Source of the DNA: Apus apus
Taxonomy: Eukaryota; Chordata; Aves; Apodiformes; Apodidae
NCBI RefSeq assembly: GCF_020740795.1
Contig: NC_067286.1
Coordinates: 3,529,990 to 3,593,989, forward strand
Direction: 5' to 3'
DNA: 64,000 nt
The position numbers and the translations under genes were made by a program. Shown here piece after piece: positions 20,801-35,700 of this stretch. How positions within the stretch are numbered: the first letter of the stretch is position 1; every line of letters begins with the position of its first letter. The notes below the pieces were generated by a model. The model did no database searches. It saw only the letters and a program-made list of their open reading frames with translations, and was not told where the DNA came from.

Positions 20801-23800
20801 CTTTAGATCCATTGATTGAAACGGGAAGACGATGCAGGCCCCATGAAGTTGTGCAGAGGAATAAAAGGCAGTGCTGGTGCTAGGCAGGGCGGTGGAGGTA
20901 AGAGAGATGTTGAAAGTCACCTGGTGTTTCCTTCCTGAGCACGAGGTTTTCCCTCCCAAGTGCTTGCCCATTTGGCAGCCTGGAGCTCAGGTCCTGTCTG
21001 AATGGGCTGCAGAAGTCACGTATTGTGTGGCTGGGAGGATTATCTCAGGGTGCCACATGTGCTACAGGATGGCTTTGAAGGAGATAAATGGAATAGAAAA
21101 TGTCCTTCTTTGTGATCTGTGGTAGAAATGCTGAATGAGGAGTGATGGACAGGCTGTGCCTTGCATCTCTCTCTCTCTCTTTTAGTCCTAGCTAGTTCTT
21201 CAGCCTAGACTTTGTTAGGAGTATAAGAATCCTGATTCCTTACCTAGCAAAGAAACAGTAACAATACCAAATTAAATCACTGAAATGCAAGTATCAAGGC
21301 GACATTGAAAGTTCTTTTCCCAGCTGAAGCCTGTGGGAAACACCAGTGCAGCCTGGACCTCATTGTGATATCTAATCACAGCTCTGCTGTGACCTGTCCT
21401 GTGACCACCAGTGACTCATTTGACCGTCCTTAGTGTTACACACCTCACCAGCACCGTGGAGACAAAGACATACAACTTCCTTTGTGAAAGCAGCCATAAA
21501 ATGCTGCTAGAGGTTTTTTTCTGCAACTAACACTGACTGTGTTTCCTCTTGCTTTGAAGTGTCTGCAGTGGAAAGCACCATTCCTGCCACTGCATCTCCA
21601 AACAAGAGCCTGAAGGTGTTTTTTGTCAAAATCCAGCCCCTTGCAGAAAGCCTTCCCTCTCAGTAGGACAGGTTCACAACAGAGAAAATGGTTGTGTTCA
21701 AAGAGTGAGCACATTTAATGGAAGATTCAATGTTTTGATATATTTATAATCGTATTTCTCGCATTCCAGTGCATTCAGTGGATGATGGACACAGGTACAT
21801 TTTAAGTTCATTAGGTTTGCCTCCATCACAGTCTCCTGATAACTAGCTTTGTTTCCTTCATATTTCTCCCAACACAGGGAGATCAAGGGCTGGGAATTTC
21901 CAGACTGATAATTTTTCATTGACACTGGTCACTCTAGTTTACACAAGCCCTTTAGAAACAAGATACTTAAGGTGGCTTAGTATGAAGCAAGCTGATGGAA
22001 AAACCCAGACTCCTTTGTCTGAGTCCTTCACTTTCATCTCTATGTCCTTCCAATTATCTATTATTTTCTAGCCTAGTAATGCCACATTTCTTTTAAAACT
22101 TCCTTCATGCACATAGTGGCAGAAATTGAAGATTGCACCTCAAAAAATGAAGATATCCTGACACAGGAACAAGGTCCTTAGTTCTGACTTAGAAAGCAAC
22201 CACAGCCCCACACATCCATGCACAGAGATATTTTTGTGTGGCTGTAGAAACTGCATCCTGCTGTTCAAATGATCCAGACCTAATCCTGGGCTATCAGCTT
22301 TCACTTTTCCTTCCACTAAATCCTCCTCTAAATCCCTGTCTGTGCACTAAGTCTCTTAAGTGCCCAGAAAAACTCTTACGGACCGGGAAGAGTTGCTGTG
22401 ATGATTGAGATCGGGCATCGAATTCTTTTATCTACATCCAAGGCTTTATTCTTTGAAATAATTATACTTTTAGGTAGAAAACTTTTCATAGTTTTTTGGG
22501 GGTTTTGTTTGTTTGTTAGGTTTTTTCTGTTTTTAAACTATTGGGGCTTTTCTGAACACTTGACCAATCATGAGTCTTGTAATGCTTGAGTGGTGAAAAA
22601 GTGAGTTCTTTCAGCTTGTGGTCTTATCTAGTAATTTTCTGGTGAGTCTGCATAGAAGTCTTATTGTCACTTGATATAAAACAAATTTGTCACTGCCTTT
22701 AAATATTTTCAAGATTTTTGGTTGGTAGGTTTTCTTTTTTACTTCTAGAATACTTTTATCTGGGAAATTATGAATGTGGGTAAGTTTATATCCTTTAAAA
22801 ATTGCGTGTACAAAGACAAAATGTTTGTGGAACCATAATTCCGTAGCTCCTTAATAACTTTTTTGTTTTTTAAACCTTCTGAAACTTCTATTATCCAGTC
22901 TTAGATGCAGCCAAAATGTGTGTCCCATTAACGAGGATCCCCACAGCCCTGTTCTTGGAACACTAGTTGCTACTAACCAGGCTGAGAAGCCCACAAGAAT
23001 CTCTTCCATCAGTGGCTGCTCCGAACCTAAAATACTGCTCTCAGCTCTTTAGGACTCACATTTCTGTACTATACTTACACCTTTTTCTTTGCCAAGCAAT
23101 AAGCTGTTTCTATGATCCATTAGGAAAAAATGTAAAATGCCCAAACCCTTATAATCAGAAACCCTTGGGAGAACCCAATATGCTCCACTTACCGGAGTCG
23201 CTTGATGTTCCTCCTTATTTTCTTGGGCCTGGAAGGGTTTGAACACGAGGGATCCCTGCACTCTTTAAATGCAGTGGCCACTGCTCTCAGCCCTATAAGC
23301 TGGGAGGGGAGGGGAAGGAGAGAGAGTTTCAGGGATCTGAGCAATGCCATTGCTATCACCAAGCTGAAAATAACCTCTGACAAAAGCCTGGCATGTGGTT
23401 CCCTTCTGTCCACTTGTGAGTAGGTGGACAACAATGCAGCCCCTCAGATTAGCCCTGGAGAGCATTCCTGACTGTGGTCAAATAGATCAGAAATAAAGAT
23501 TAAAGTTTTGGAGTTGCTACCACATGGTTTAAATGTGAACCATAAAATAACGGCTCCTGAAATGAGGATTTAGTCATAAAAGGTCACAGTGCCAGAAGTA
23601 ATTTACCAGAGTAGTTATTTAGTGATTATTTAGGATAAAAATAATCAGATTTAAACCTGTTTGTAGGAACCTCTGGAACTGGAGAATTTTAAACCAAATA
23701 GAATTTCATTTGGTAGTTCATGATTCGATAGATACAACTGGTTTGTCTTTTAGGGCACAGAGAATTATGCTTTTCACTCTAATCTTTAAGTTTTTATTGG

Positions 23801-26150
23801 GCTTAGGTGTTAAAATGGCTAGTTAATACGTATAATATGTAGCATGTCTAATCATTGCAATTATCTTTGCCATGCCTCACTGAGCCCTTTGGAAATGGAT
23901 GATGCTGCAGATGTGTTGAAGATGCCCAGACTGAAGTAGGAGGCACTTTAAAGTTCACTTTTTACAGGGTACTAATTACTTTAAAGATGTAGAAGCTAAT
24001 TCTCATCTTCTGAAGGGCTGTATGAATTTAGAGAACTTATCGTGGACTTTGCTGTGTGTGAAAGGGCCAAGCCCTTACAGCCTGGGGGTTGAACTCCAGG
24101 AGTCTGAAGCTGAGAGTCTCAACTCTGAGACTTTCATGGGAATGTAAGGAAATTAGATGCTAAATCCACATCAGACTGTAGGATTTTAGGGGTCTGTTCA
24201 CTGAGGCTACTTTGAAATCCTTTGGGAGCCTATAGCCCAGCAAAGGTTTTATAATGCAGAGACAAGTTCTTGCTGTGAAGTTGGAGAACTGTATTTTCCT
24301 GAGCAGCAGAGCTGGGCTCCATCTCTTTTTGGTGGTTCTCCCTGGGTAGTGAATGGAACATTTCTGCCTGTGTCAGATGAGGCTGAATGCAGAGGTGATG
24401 GTGCAGGTTGTGTGGTGTGAACTTTTGATGTAAGGATGGCAGTGAGGAGGCTGGGGCAGGACTGAGCTGGCTGTTGGAGCACAGGGAGAGCACCAAGAGG
24501 CTTGTGACCACTTGGTGTTTGCAGCCCTGGTGATTGATAAGTGAGGACCCTTGACATTTGAGGGGACTGAAAGTTAGTTGTCACTCATGTCATGTAGATC
24601 ATGCACTTGGGGTGGATTTGCACCATAACCAATTCTGTAGAGAAGTGTTTTACCCTAAAATATCAATAAGTATTTTCCCTTTGAATTTGTCTGAGAGTGT
24701 AAGGGGAAAAGGCAGGGAAAAGCCTTTAGTTTCCTGGTATTTGGGGCTGCTTTATTTCTGTAGTTCTGGGCTACCCTGGACTCTGTGTGTCCCTGTAAGG
24801 AAGGAAGGCTTGTTGAGAGGTTCTTTACAGCTCAGAGGAGCAGTCAGACCCTTAAGGTGGCATTTCAACTAATCCCTGGCCTACTGTGGTTATCAGGGCC
24901 AGAGGCTGGAAGAACAGACTTGAAACAGGCGACTGGAATGTACATGTGTGAACCTTTATATTCCTGGTGGAGTGAGAATGTTGGGTTTTCTAGAATTAAA
25001 GGCAGGGATTAAAAAATGCTGCTTGGAGAATGGGAATGCAGAGTATCTAAAAGCAAAGGGAGCCTGAGGATCAGAGGGACATTCCCAGAGCTTGGCAGCC
25101 AGGGCACAGCAGGTGCTCAGGTCGTGTTGGAGGGTCGGTGAGGTAGGTGGAAGGAGCGGTGAGCTCCGTCAGGGTGAAGTGTGGGTCTTCTGGGGAACAG
25201 GGCACTTCAAGCAGAGAAGCAGCAGCTTCTCAGCCTGAAAAATGAACAAGAAGAATGTGAAGTGCAAGGTGTTGTGAAGCCTGCCTGAACAAGCAGGCTG
25301 TGTTTTGACAGGAGCCAAGGGACAGCAAGGCAGAATGTATGTTCGGCTTTCCCGGTGGGAGCAGTTTGTGAGAAGACCATTTCTCCAAGCCTCATGACTG
25401 CAGCTTCTTATTCTGTCAACAGCAGTGTCCAAAAAAATGAAAGGTTTGGGGTTTCTTTTCTTTGAGTAATGCAAGTTTCTATAAACCTTGGTCTTTATAC
25501 TTCTAGAATGAGATCGACAGCAGGTTTAAGGAAGATCAATAAATTACCCCTTTGGAGAAGAAAAAAAGATCTCACTGCTGCTGTGAGAATCCTCCCATTT
25601 TCCAGCTTTTATTCTTTTTTCCCTCCTATGTAGGATCCTATAGTGATCATATTCTGTCAGGTCTATTTTGCATTATAAAATAATTTGGAATTAGTTTTAT
25701 TGTATCAACTGTTTTAACTATGTTTTTCTGTCCCATCCAAGCCTGAATTTTAGCCTTTGCTACTGTTTCTCCTGTCCTAGTTTGAACAGCCAAACAGTTT
25801 CACCTGGAAAGGAAGATATATTGTATTTTCCTTTAATTTGTTAGTTATTCCTTGTCATCTAAGAGCGGGTGAGGAGGCTGTGTCTTTTTTCCTTCAGCAC
25901 AGAACAGACTCTGTTCTGCATATTTAAATTCAATTGGTTCAGCTTAACCTGTTGAATTCCAAACTTCATAATTATATTTTCCTCTAATTGTTGTTATTAG
26001 GAGATGTAACCTCTACTGACAGAGTCCAGAACTCAGATGGAGCTACTGAAATCCCTTTCTGATGAAATACCATTTTCCCTTTCTTCAGACAACAAACACA
26101 CCCTTGTCTGACCAAGAAGAGCTGTCAGTGAACATACAATGTATCATTTA
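17832..26150. other. Intergenic spacer between CSRP3 and E2F8
   Basis: About 8 kb with no recognisable coding exon. Scattered ORFs are short and lack paired splice sites or familiar motifs. It has a short CT run near 21169-21183 and A/T-rich stretches. The 5' untranslated exon of CSRP3 or the distal E2F8 3' UTR may extend in from either side. Confidence 0.6.
21169..21183. repeat. short (CT)n run
   Basis: TCTCTCTCTCTCTC followed by TTTT in the CSRP3-E2F8 spacer. Confidence 0.6.
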
Positions 26151-26160
26151 ACTCAGGTAA

Positions 26161-26171
26161 TTTAATTTAAT
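26161..26171 (-). terminator. E2F8: Possible E2F8 polyadenylation signal
   Basis: Two overlapping TTTAAT copies on the + strand read ATTAAA on the minus strand, about 590 bases past the E2F8 stop. A canonical AATAAA on the minus strand also occurs at 25701-25696 and would give a 1 kb 3' UTR. The choice is unresolved. Confidence 0.3.
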
Positions 26172-26759
26172 CAAACAAAAAAAGTAAAAATCTGAGTTTG
26201 ATATAAGTTTAATCTGAACAAATTGATTTAAAAATACAGTATAAATAATTCTTAACTTATATAAAAATTGATTAAGAATTCATTTTTGTTGTTTTTTGTT
26301 GTGTTTTTTTTTTAAAACTAACTTTACAAAAGAGCATTATTGAACATAAGAGCAAGACATTTTAACTGTGGCCTTTTTGTTAAGACATAAAATATGTACA
26401 CACTCACAGTACTTTTCTTTGTGCAAAATCTGTACTGACTGATAGACTGTACCTTTCTGTCCACAGACCATTTCAGCTTCCTTTGCATAGCAGAAAAGCA
26501 ACACAAAAAAACCCCCACTAGATACATAACTTTGTTGCTATAATACTTCAGGTAAGCCTTTTGAAAAAAAAAAAAAATTAGATGTGAACTTTCTCATGAA
26601 GAGCCAGTTTTAATTCTAAAGCATTAATTAAGGCTATTCCAGTACTGAAGTCTTGCCAGTGTCCAAACCACACATTTTCCATCATACCATCCAAGCTGTG
26701 TGCAGTGTGTTACCAGCCCTGGTGCCTGCTAACACATTCAGCAATTTGATATCTCAGAG

Positions 26760-29700
26760 TTAGTCTTCAGACACTTCAAGTTTTCGTTGAGGAATATAAA
26801 GAGTTCCTTGAGAGACCCTGTTGGGACCATCTGAACTTGCAGGTAGTGAAGATGCTGTGTTTGGCCCTCCTGGGGTGCGGAAAAAGTTTTCTGTAACTGC
26901 CTGGGATTCCTTTGGAGCAGAAGGCTGAAGAAAAGAGTGAAAGTTACTTTCAGTTAAGGGGAATTTAAAAAGAACTGTAGTTGTAGGTCTCTGCAGGATG
27001 TTACCAAATCAGGGGTTTTTTTCCTGGAATTTAAGAACTTCCCAACACTTTACTGAGAAGAATATATCTGTTTTCCTTGATATAGCTAGAAATATATATA
27101 TATAAAAAATCAATTCCATAAAAAGCTGGTTTCTCTAATCCCATTATCCTCTTCTTTCATACAAACTGACCTTATGCAGTACACTATTACACAAAATATA
27201 CAGAGAAACTTCCTGGGAAAAACTCAATTTTAAAATCCTCTACAATCCCATCCTCTTAAAAAAACCTAACACTGAATGCAAGAACTTGAGAGTTAGATGA
27301 GGTAACACAAAGGAAAGATGAAGTAACAAATGGATGATTTGTTAATAAGTGTCTTGTCAGATCTATGCGAGATCTTCCCTCTGAAACAGTTGTCTCTTCA
27401 CACCTTGTCAGCTTCCAGCTGGCTACACTTCCACAACAAGTAAGATACTTGTTCTTCCTTTCTAACCTCTCAATTACATTGTACTTTCACTGGCCTTCAC
27501 TGCCAGCTCTTTATGGGCAGTGCTGATTTAGAAAGATTTAAAAAAAATAATGTTTATTTGGAAATTTTGCCTGCTGTAAAGGAATTACTGCACTATACTG
27601 TACTGCACTATATTATAGCCCCAGGTTGGATGGGGCTTGGAGCAACTTGGTCTCATGGGAGGTGTCCCTGCCCATGCAGAGGGGGTGGAACCAGCTGATC
27701 TTTAAGGTCCCTTCCAACACAAACCAGTCTATGGTCCTTCCCACTCAACCCATCATGGTCAAGAAGTTGCAATATATTTTAACTTACCTTCTGTTCTTGC
27801 AAGTTCATGTTTCCTGAGCTATGGCTAACATTGTCTGTTTGTGGAGTGACTGGCAGCTGCTGAAGAACAGGATTTGCAGGGACTTGCACACCAGCAGGTA
27901 TCAGTCCTACGTGCTGCAGTGCAAAGTTCAGAACTGAAGAACTTGGATTTGGGGCAGAACTGGCATCGCTGGAATTGGGACAGGAGTTGCTCAGCACAGG
28001 TGCTATGGAAGTTGGTGAGAGCATTATATTCCAGGGTGTGATATGAAAAGCAGGAATGTTAACTGCTTTCAGGTCAGATGTTGTCACTGGAATGACACCT
28101 GAAACAAAAAAATCAAGTGTTGAAGGGGATTAAATGTCTTGTGATTTTCTTACCTCAGTGGGATGAATCTGGCCCAACATCCTCCCAGCTGTGTGCCAGT
28201 TCTATGGGATACCCACCAGCAAGGGGGGAGCTGTAGCTGCTGTGCTGTAAGGAACATATTGCAGCTTTCTCTGCATCAGAAAAGCCTGCCTTGCTGCCAT
28301 GGGTGCACTGAGTGAGGGGAATGAGATAGCCAGATGGAAAAAAAGTCTGAAAAAGAAAAATACAAACCCCTAGTAAATAGAAGATGAAGTTTTTCTCCCA
28401 GGTTGCATCCCCCTTGCCTTGTTCTTTATCCTCCACACCCCCAGATCCTATATTCCATGCCTGTACCACCTTCTGTCTGAAATTAGATGGAACTGACTCG
28501 AGCACTCTTTAAGGTAAGACTGGCCTAGTGTGCAGAAGACAGCTGGCTCAATTTCCAGCTGATATCCTCAGTGAGGAATTAGAAATCCATCTGGGAGTAA
28601 CACAGTACAATTAGATTAGACAAAAGAGATCCTGATACTGAATACTACTTTTTCCACACCCCCACCCCCCCCCGAAGAAACATCTAGACCCAGTAATCAT
28701 CATGTCACCTCATTTTTGGATTCTGTTTTTCCTAAGACAAATATTGGAAAACATATACATTTGCATTTACAAGTTCTGGTTTTGTCATCAGAACTGTTCT
28801 TTATTCAGGCTTACTACAACAGTAAGTCTTAACTGCAGAATAACAAATTTTCCTGATGAAAGTTTGTGTATGTTGTGAATCAAAGTATTGGAGACTAAAT
28901 ACAGACAAACACAGGACTGGGGATATAAGGGATCTCAACGTTGCCTTCATCTACTTAGTTTCGTGATCTTCATCCCAAGCAAAGCCTGAAAGTCACTTCA
29001 TGTCCTCTTATTTTTGTACTTAAATGCTGAAACAGAAGTCCTACATTCCTACAAAATAAGGCTTTAAAAGCACACTAAAAATAATCCATCCAAGGGCAAT
29101 CTATATATGTGTAGTTGAGGATAGTTTCGTTTATTTTGCAACGACTCCAAGTGTTTTTTTCCCAGGCAAGAAGTGCTGTGGGGTCTGCCAGGGCTTACCT
29201 CGTGAGCGGGAATGGCAAATGCTACAGGGATGTCTTGCTTAGTTTTGAGTTTGTCCTCATCTTCTGGAATATCTTCTCTTTTACCTGGGTCGTAGCAACT
29301 TGTTGTGTTTTGATGTACTGTTTTGGTTTTGTTCTGCCTCTCTTCCTGAAAATTGTCCATTTTGTGATTCATTTGTGAGCTGCTGGAAGGAGGTCTTTCA
29401 TTTTTAACGGATTCCCCCTTTAAAAAAAAGTCCATACAAAACCAAAGGCAGACATGGTGAGACTTAACATTCTCAATTACAGGCCTACAGTGATACTTGT
29501 ACATCTTAAAATTCAGGAAAGCAAGCTTTGTCCTTTCTCCTGATTCCCAGGTTTGTGCTATAAACATTTTGATTCAGTAAGACAACCAGTTCTATGTTGT
29601 CCCCTCTCGGTCCTCCACAGCTAGTGGATGTTTGACACCACGTGTTGTCCAAACATGCTGATAAGACTGCACGACTGTTTTGGCAATCACAATCTAAAGG

Positions 29701-32700
29701 GGCCTAATAATTTACAGAGACATTAAAACATTCAGCAACGGAGGAGTAGAAAGCCATCCAGTTTCTCTACATGCATCAAGTGTATCTGAACCTCATCATC
29801 TCTCCATCTGTATTATTATTATGCCTACAACAAGCCAGCATTACCAGTGTACAACAATGGATAGAAAGATTTAGAAGGTGATTTTGGGACATTCCCTGTT
29901 CAGAGGCTTTGATGGCCTTTCAAAGCCATGTGGTATATTGCCTACTATATATTCTGCCTGATGCTTTGCAAATGCCAGCAGGATTATGTGATATTTATAT
30001 ACACGTGTGTGTGTAAACAAACAAAAACCAGCCCCCTGAACATCAGCAAGCACAACAAATGAACATCATCCCTTCAAGTATGGTGTTATTTAAAATGCCT
30101 ACACATAATGGCAGGCTCCTAAGACACTTTAAAAATAAGTAGGTGGCAACATCATTAAGGTTTAAAATGGCATGATAAAATTAATTCAACTTACCGGAAA
30201 CGTATCAAGGCTTTCCTTGTCACTTCTATACCTTTTAATTAAATTATCCTCTTGTAATGCTTGTGATCTTTTAAGGCACTGCTGTGATGAAGTTTCTGCT
30301 TTTATAGTTGGTCTGCCTTTAGCTGCCAAGGACTTTGTTGGATCATCTGTTGCTATCTGATTGTCCCCTTCCTCAGTGGTTATTTTATTTAGTACTTTTG
30401 AATTGACGCTCTTAATTCCAGTTACGTTAGCACATGGTAGAGGCTGCAACATGAAACTTGGGCTGTATGTTGTCACAGTGTGGGCTTGGGAAGGGTGCAG
30501 ATAGATTGCATATGAAACACCAGAATGAGTATGAGGTAGAATCACTGGCGAGACTGAACTGTGGCTTGGAGGACAGACACTGAGTGGCTGCTGAGAGGGT
30601 GCTGAGGTGCCAGGAGGTTTGGGCTTGGGAACTACCTCAGGTGAGGACAAATTGCATTCCAAAGCAGATCCTGACAATTTCATTTTCATCTCTTTTGCTT
30701 TCCTTAAAAACAAGCCAACAAAAAAAAGAATCAGTATTTTAATTTATTGTAATACCTTTACACAGAAATCCATGCCCTGACAAGTAATTTTCTGCAATAC
30801 AAAGACTTAACATGAACCTGTCCTTCTCAATACACTGAACAGAAAACAGTAAGTGAAAAAACCCAGCCTGCAGTACCAGGGCTTCCCAGTTTCTGCAGAC
30901 TGTTGCCCAACTCAAACTTTAACTTCATGGCCAGGGACAAAAGAAAGCTTCTCACCTTCCTGCTTGTGCAAACTTACTTTGATTGTCCTTCCAGCTGATG
31001 TTTAGTGATTGCTGGAACCTGAGCCATTTTACTTGGGAAAGCTGATAAATTTTGATCAGTACCTGGTTGGAAGGGGAGAACAAAACAAAACTGAAGTTAA
31101 ATTTTGCCTCGGGGAAACTGCATTACTTCATCTGGCACACACATTGGAAGAGCAGACACTAAATCTCCTTGTTATTCTCAAACTGCAGCCCTGACTGGAT
31201 TTGATCAATTGGATGGTAGCTTCTGGCAAACAAATTCTTAAGCCTCAGCTCTATTTTTTTTCCCTCTGAAGAGGATACCTAACAAGAACATGAACATTTC
31301 TAGGTGATTTTCTGACAATTTTATGGAATACAGAACTGCTTAAATAGTGAGACTGAAAGCAGTTTCCACAACAAACAAGGGTTACAGTAGTTCAAAGCAA
31401 AATATAGAATATCCAGAGAATCAACTATACTGCATAAACAGGAATTTGTAGCCAGTAAGACATCACACGGAGTCAAGACAGGGGGGTGTAAAAAGGGATT
31501 TAATATTCTTCCTAAAGCAAAAATAAACAATATGCCACTTCCTGTGTATTCAGTGTGAAAGAGGAGGCTGGAGTTCCCCCCAGTGTGCTGAATTTGGTCC
31601 AAATCTCAATAAATGTATCTATTTTTTTCCAACTGTGCAAGCTGTGACTGGCTTTGGTCCACCAAGTTGAAAAGAGCTTCTACTAATTGCAGAGCTTACA
31701 CACTGAGCACTGATCAGTTTAGCTTTGCTTTCACTATCAAAGCCTTAGATTTAAAGGGAACATGTATTTTCCCCACCTTGTTGTATATTTTGGATATTTC
31801 TTAAAACATTTTTATTGTAAGAAGATATATCCAGACATCCACATCTCCTTTGAGGAGGTAGTAAGTCTGAATATTTAATGCAAGACTCCATCTGAGTCAA
31901 AAACATTCTTAGAAAAAGATACAGGAATATATGTTTCAGCTACTTACTTGCACTTATTTTAACTGGACTGGTTGGAGCAGACTGGATCTTTCTTCTGTCA
32001 TTTTCTATACTTTTAACTAACTTTATTAGAGAAGGATGCCTGGTGAAGTTTTGCTTTCCTTTTGAAGGAAAAAGGTTTTTTGAACACTGCTCTTTGGAAG
32101 TGATGCATTCTGAAATAGCTGGGGGACAGGTTGTAGAAGTTGCTTCAAGTTTTGTACCTAAAAAGCAGAAAAAAAAAAACCCAAAGAGTAAATAGGTATC
32201 ATATGCACATTCAGTAATGAAAAGCAGTTATTTGAGCCTAGCTTACAATTATTTAAGTCCTAGCAGCAGCAGAAATGGAAATGCTAGAATCTCAGTGTAT
32301 CTACTCTGTGACATGCTGGTGTGCAGGGCTGTCAAGGGGTGTAATGTAAGTAGTAAAGACTTTCTGCTTGGTTTCCTCTGTCTTTGTCAAAAAAATTCTC
32401 CCCAAGAAAACAATGAAATAATCAAAATCATCAGCAGAACAAGAGGAAATGGCACAGTCACCTACCCTGAATATTTGGCAAGACCTCAGGTCCTGTCCAC
32501 TTGAATGCTGGTTTTCTACCTCTCTCTTCTGTGACGTGAACTTTCTTGATAAGCTCCAGGCTACTGAGAACATTTGCTATGTCATAAAGTCTCCTAATTT
32601 TGGCTGAAATAAAATAAATAGAAATGTGAAGTACAGAAAATCCAACAGATTAATTAGTATATATCAGGTTAAAAATGTTACAATGCCCTTTTAGCAACAA

Positions 32701-35700
32701 GGAAAACCCTTTGTCATTTACTTATAAGAACAATTCTGAGGAACAGGTATTTATGCTATGAAATAATGTATCACAATGAAACCCACAATTCATTCTTGAT
32801 GCCTCAAGAGCAGGCACATCTTTTTATTATTACAGATACACAGGCCTAGACCTAGAAGGACCTTTTCATTTGATAGGAGAGGAAGAGGAGGAAGTGTGCA
32901 AGGAACTGAGATCAGGGTAAAAGAATGAAGAAATAATTGGCAGTTACAGCACTGGGTTTCGCTTCCTCTCGTGTGTAAGTTATTAACAAGACTTTTACAG
33001 AATTTCTTTAGATTTCAAATGAGTAAGTTCTATAATCAGAACACAGATTTGCATGATTCTGGGGCATCTTTGAAGAAACAATACTGAAATCTTTGAAAGG
33101 CTTGATTTGAGGAAAGGTAAGTTGTTGCCCACAAGCAGCCTTGTGGCATTACTCAGGACAGAAGATTTAATGGACTTTTTCTTTCATGTGGTCATTAGGT
33201 ATCAATGACTATGCACAAGTGGGTCCCTATTAAAAACTGAGCAAGGTGTTTAGTGAGTTTCCAGAGGTTCAAATCTGTTTGTGGCAGGAAAAAGATTATG
33301 ATATTTTACACCATATAAACTTGTACAGGAACAGTCGAGTCAGATATTTCTATTTAGAACAAGATCAAAAAGCAGACACTAACAGCAGCATTTTACTTAC
33401 TTTTAAACTTGCTTTTATCCAAGTCTTCTAACTGGTCTTCTCCAATCAAGATTTTAGCAGCAACTTCAAGGCTCACTATTTGAGGAGTTGATACAAGAAA
33501 CAGCATCACAAATTTCTGGCTCATCACTCGCAAAGACTTGTCTTTCCTGCTATTTACTGATGCTGCAGCAGCAGGAGAAAGGATGAAAGGATTAAGTGAC
33601 ACACCAGCTCTGAACGCTTATAAAACGCTGAAGAAATTTGTCAGCAACAATTATTGTAAGAACAAAAAACAGAGCAACTAGGCAGGGCTGCTGTGGACTC
33701 CAGAATCATGTGTCTACATGGCAAGAATCAGATAATTAGGTGGATACTAAGTCTAACTACAAAGAGAGAGTGCAACGTTTCCTCTTGTATACATCTCCTG
33801 TTGTCTGACAACTTGTACTCTTACAGATGCTTAACTGCAGCTTATACAAGGTATTTAAACAATCCCTAATTAACATTTTTCCATGAATCAAGCCTAAATT
33901 AATAAATAGATGAATGGAGTAATCAATACACTTCTGGCTTTACAGTATTCAATAGTAACAAATCCTGCAGTTGGATTGTGTGTTGGGTATGTCTGATGGT
34001 TTCACCTGATGCCCCCTTGTTCTTGCACTGTAAAAACAAAATGCACGTGTAACACCTGAACAAATAAGAGAACTGAAAGAGTGCAGAGAACTTATTCTCC
34101 CCACGAACAGCTGTGATGCCTTTCAGGCAGTACCATTTCAGAAAAAAAAAAAAAAAAAAGTTCCAATTAGTTTTTTTCCCAAAATTCATAGATATTTATC
34201 ATTACAAAGCCATATTATTCTGGGGCATGACAGAGAATTATTACCAGCACGAAATTCCATTCCTGGGAGCTCGACAAAAGACATTTCTGAATTCTCACTC
34301 GAGCCCAAAGTTCTTGCCACTTCTTCATTTCTTTCCCCATCGAGATCAAACTCGTGCTCGTACTCTCTTTTCTTGATCATCTGAATTTGTTGGGTGTATT
34401 TGTTCTCCTCTCCAACTTTTTTCAAAGCCTGCAGGGTTTTGTAGAGGTTGTGTCTCCCATGCCAAGCATATCTGTTCTTGGCCAGGCGGCTCACCATGTG
34501 CAGGCTCTCCAGCACGTTCACGATGTCATAGATACGTCTACGTTCAACATCTGGAAAAAAAAAACCCCACACATGACCATGAGATACTCCACTACATAAA
34601 ACGTTTTGTCATATTTACCTGAAATACTGCTTGCACAAAGGCATCAGTTTCCTTTGCTTCCCCCTCCTCTTAATATACTTCTAAGACATTTTTGATAATT
34701 TCTCGTACAAAGGTTTCTGAAAATAGCCCTCGTAGATCTTGCCAGCAAGGAGAGGAAAATAATTCTTGCTTTTGATATGGAAAGACTTGCTTTTTCCCAG
34801 TTATGCTTGGTTTACAGCATTCCTTAAGAAATAAAACTTACTGTTGCCAGAAGAGCCATTAGATGGGTTTCAATACAGCTTTAAAAAAAAAACAAAGCAT
34901 TTTTAATTATTCGTTGCATTGATTTTACATCATATTAAATATCCTTGGAAATTCATGGTAGACAACAGTTTTGTAACTGTTTTTTGTATTTTTTTCTATT
35001 TACACAATGTTCTCTTTCATGTGTAAATTCTTGGTTTTGACTAGGCATTTTCTAAAGGAGGTGTTATTTGGTACAAAGTATAACTAAAATAAGACATTTT
35101 GTTTAATTTGAAATTCATCCCTCTTCTGTGTCCTCAAAAAATTCTGAAGACATTTTGAGCAGTGAGATTTATAATTATTATCAGTGTTATAATCTGTAGA
35201 ATACTGTCACTTAATAGCTCCTTGATTAAAAAAAAACAAACCCTCTGCTTAATGTTACCAACTCAGGTGCTCGGTAGATGGTTGGTGTGATATAAAAATA
35301 GTGATATAAAATGAGAAAATTAAAGAGCAGAAAGTAGTTTCTTGCTTTGATGTCACGATTGGACAAGAAGTTGGGGGCTCAGCTTGAGAAACTCTTAGTT
35401 CCTGCTTCCAAAATCCAAGCACTACTCTTAGCCATCACCTCTAGATCCAAAAACACCTGCAGCTGGTTATTTGTGGTCTAAGCAATCATTTGGATGCTTA
35501 ATATTAAACATAATTCAGAGTTTCTCAATTTGGTTCACTGAAGAAACCTCAGCTTTTTAGAAGAATTGCTCCAAGAATGAAGAGTTTAAAGCTGGTTTAA
35601 ACCAATATGGAGAGTATGCAGGAAGCATTCAAACTGTTACAGAGCACAGATGTGCCAACACAAATGGCAGGTTACTGGCACATCGGCACGTGGAAAGATG

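Noticed and set aside
20863-20900. GAATAAAAGGCAG as a + strand TATA box followed by a GGTAAGAG donor
   Set aside because: No downstream exon or reading frame supports a transcript here.
24230-24584. Overlapping minus-strand ORFs of 93 and 111 aa
   Set aside because: Two frames open over the same bases, no splice context, no motif.
29064-29198. Continuation of the minus-strand frame past the E2F8 extra exon
   Set aside because: Follows a consensus GTAAGC donor, so it is intron read-through.
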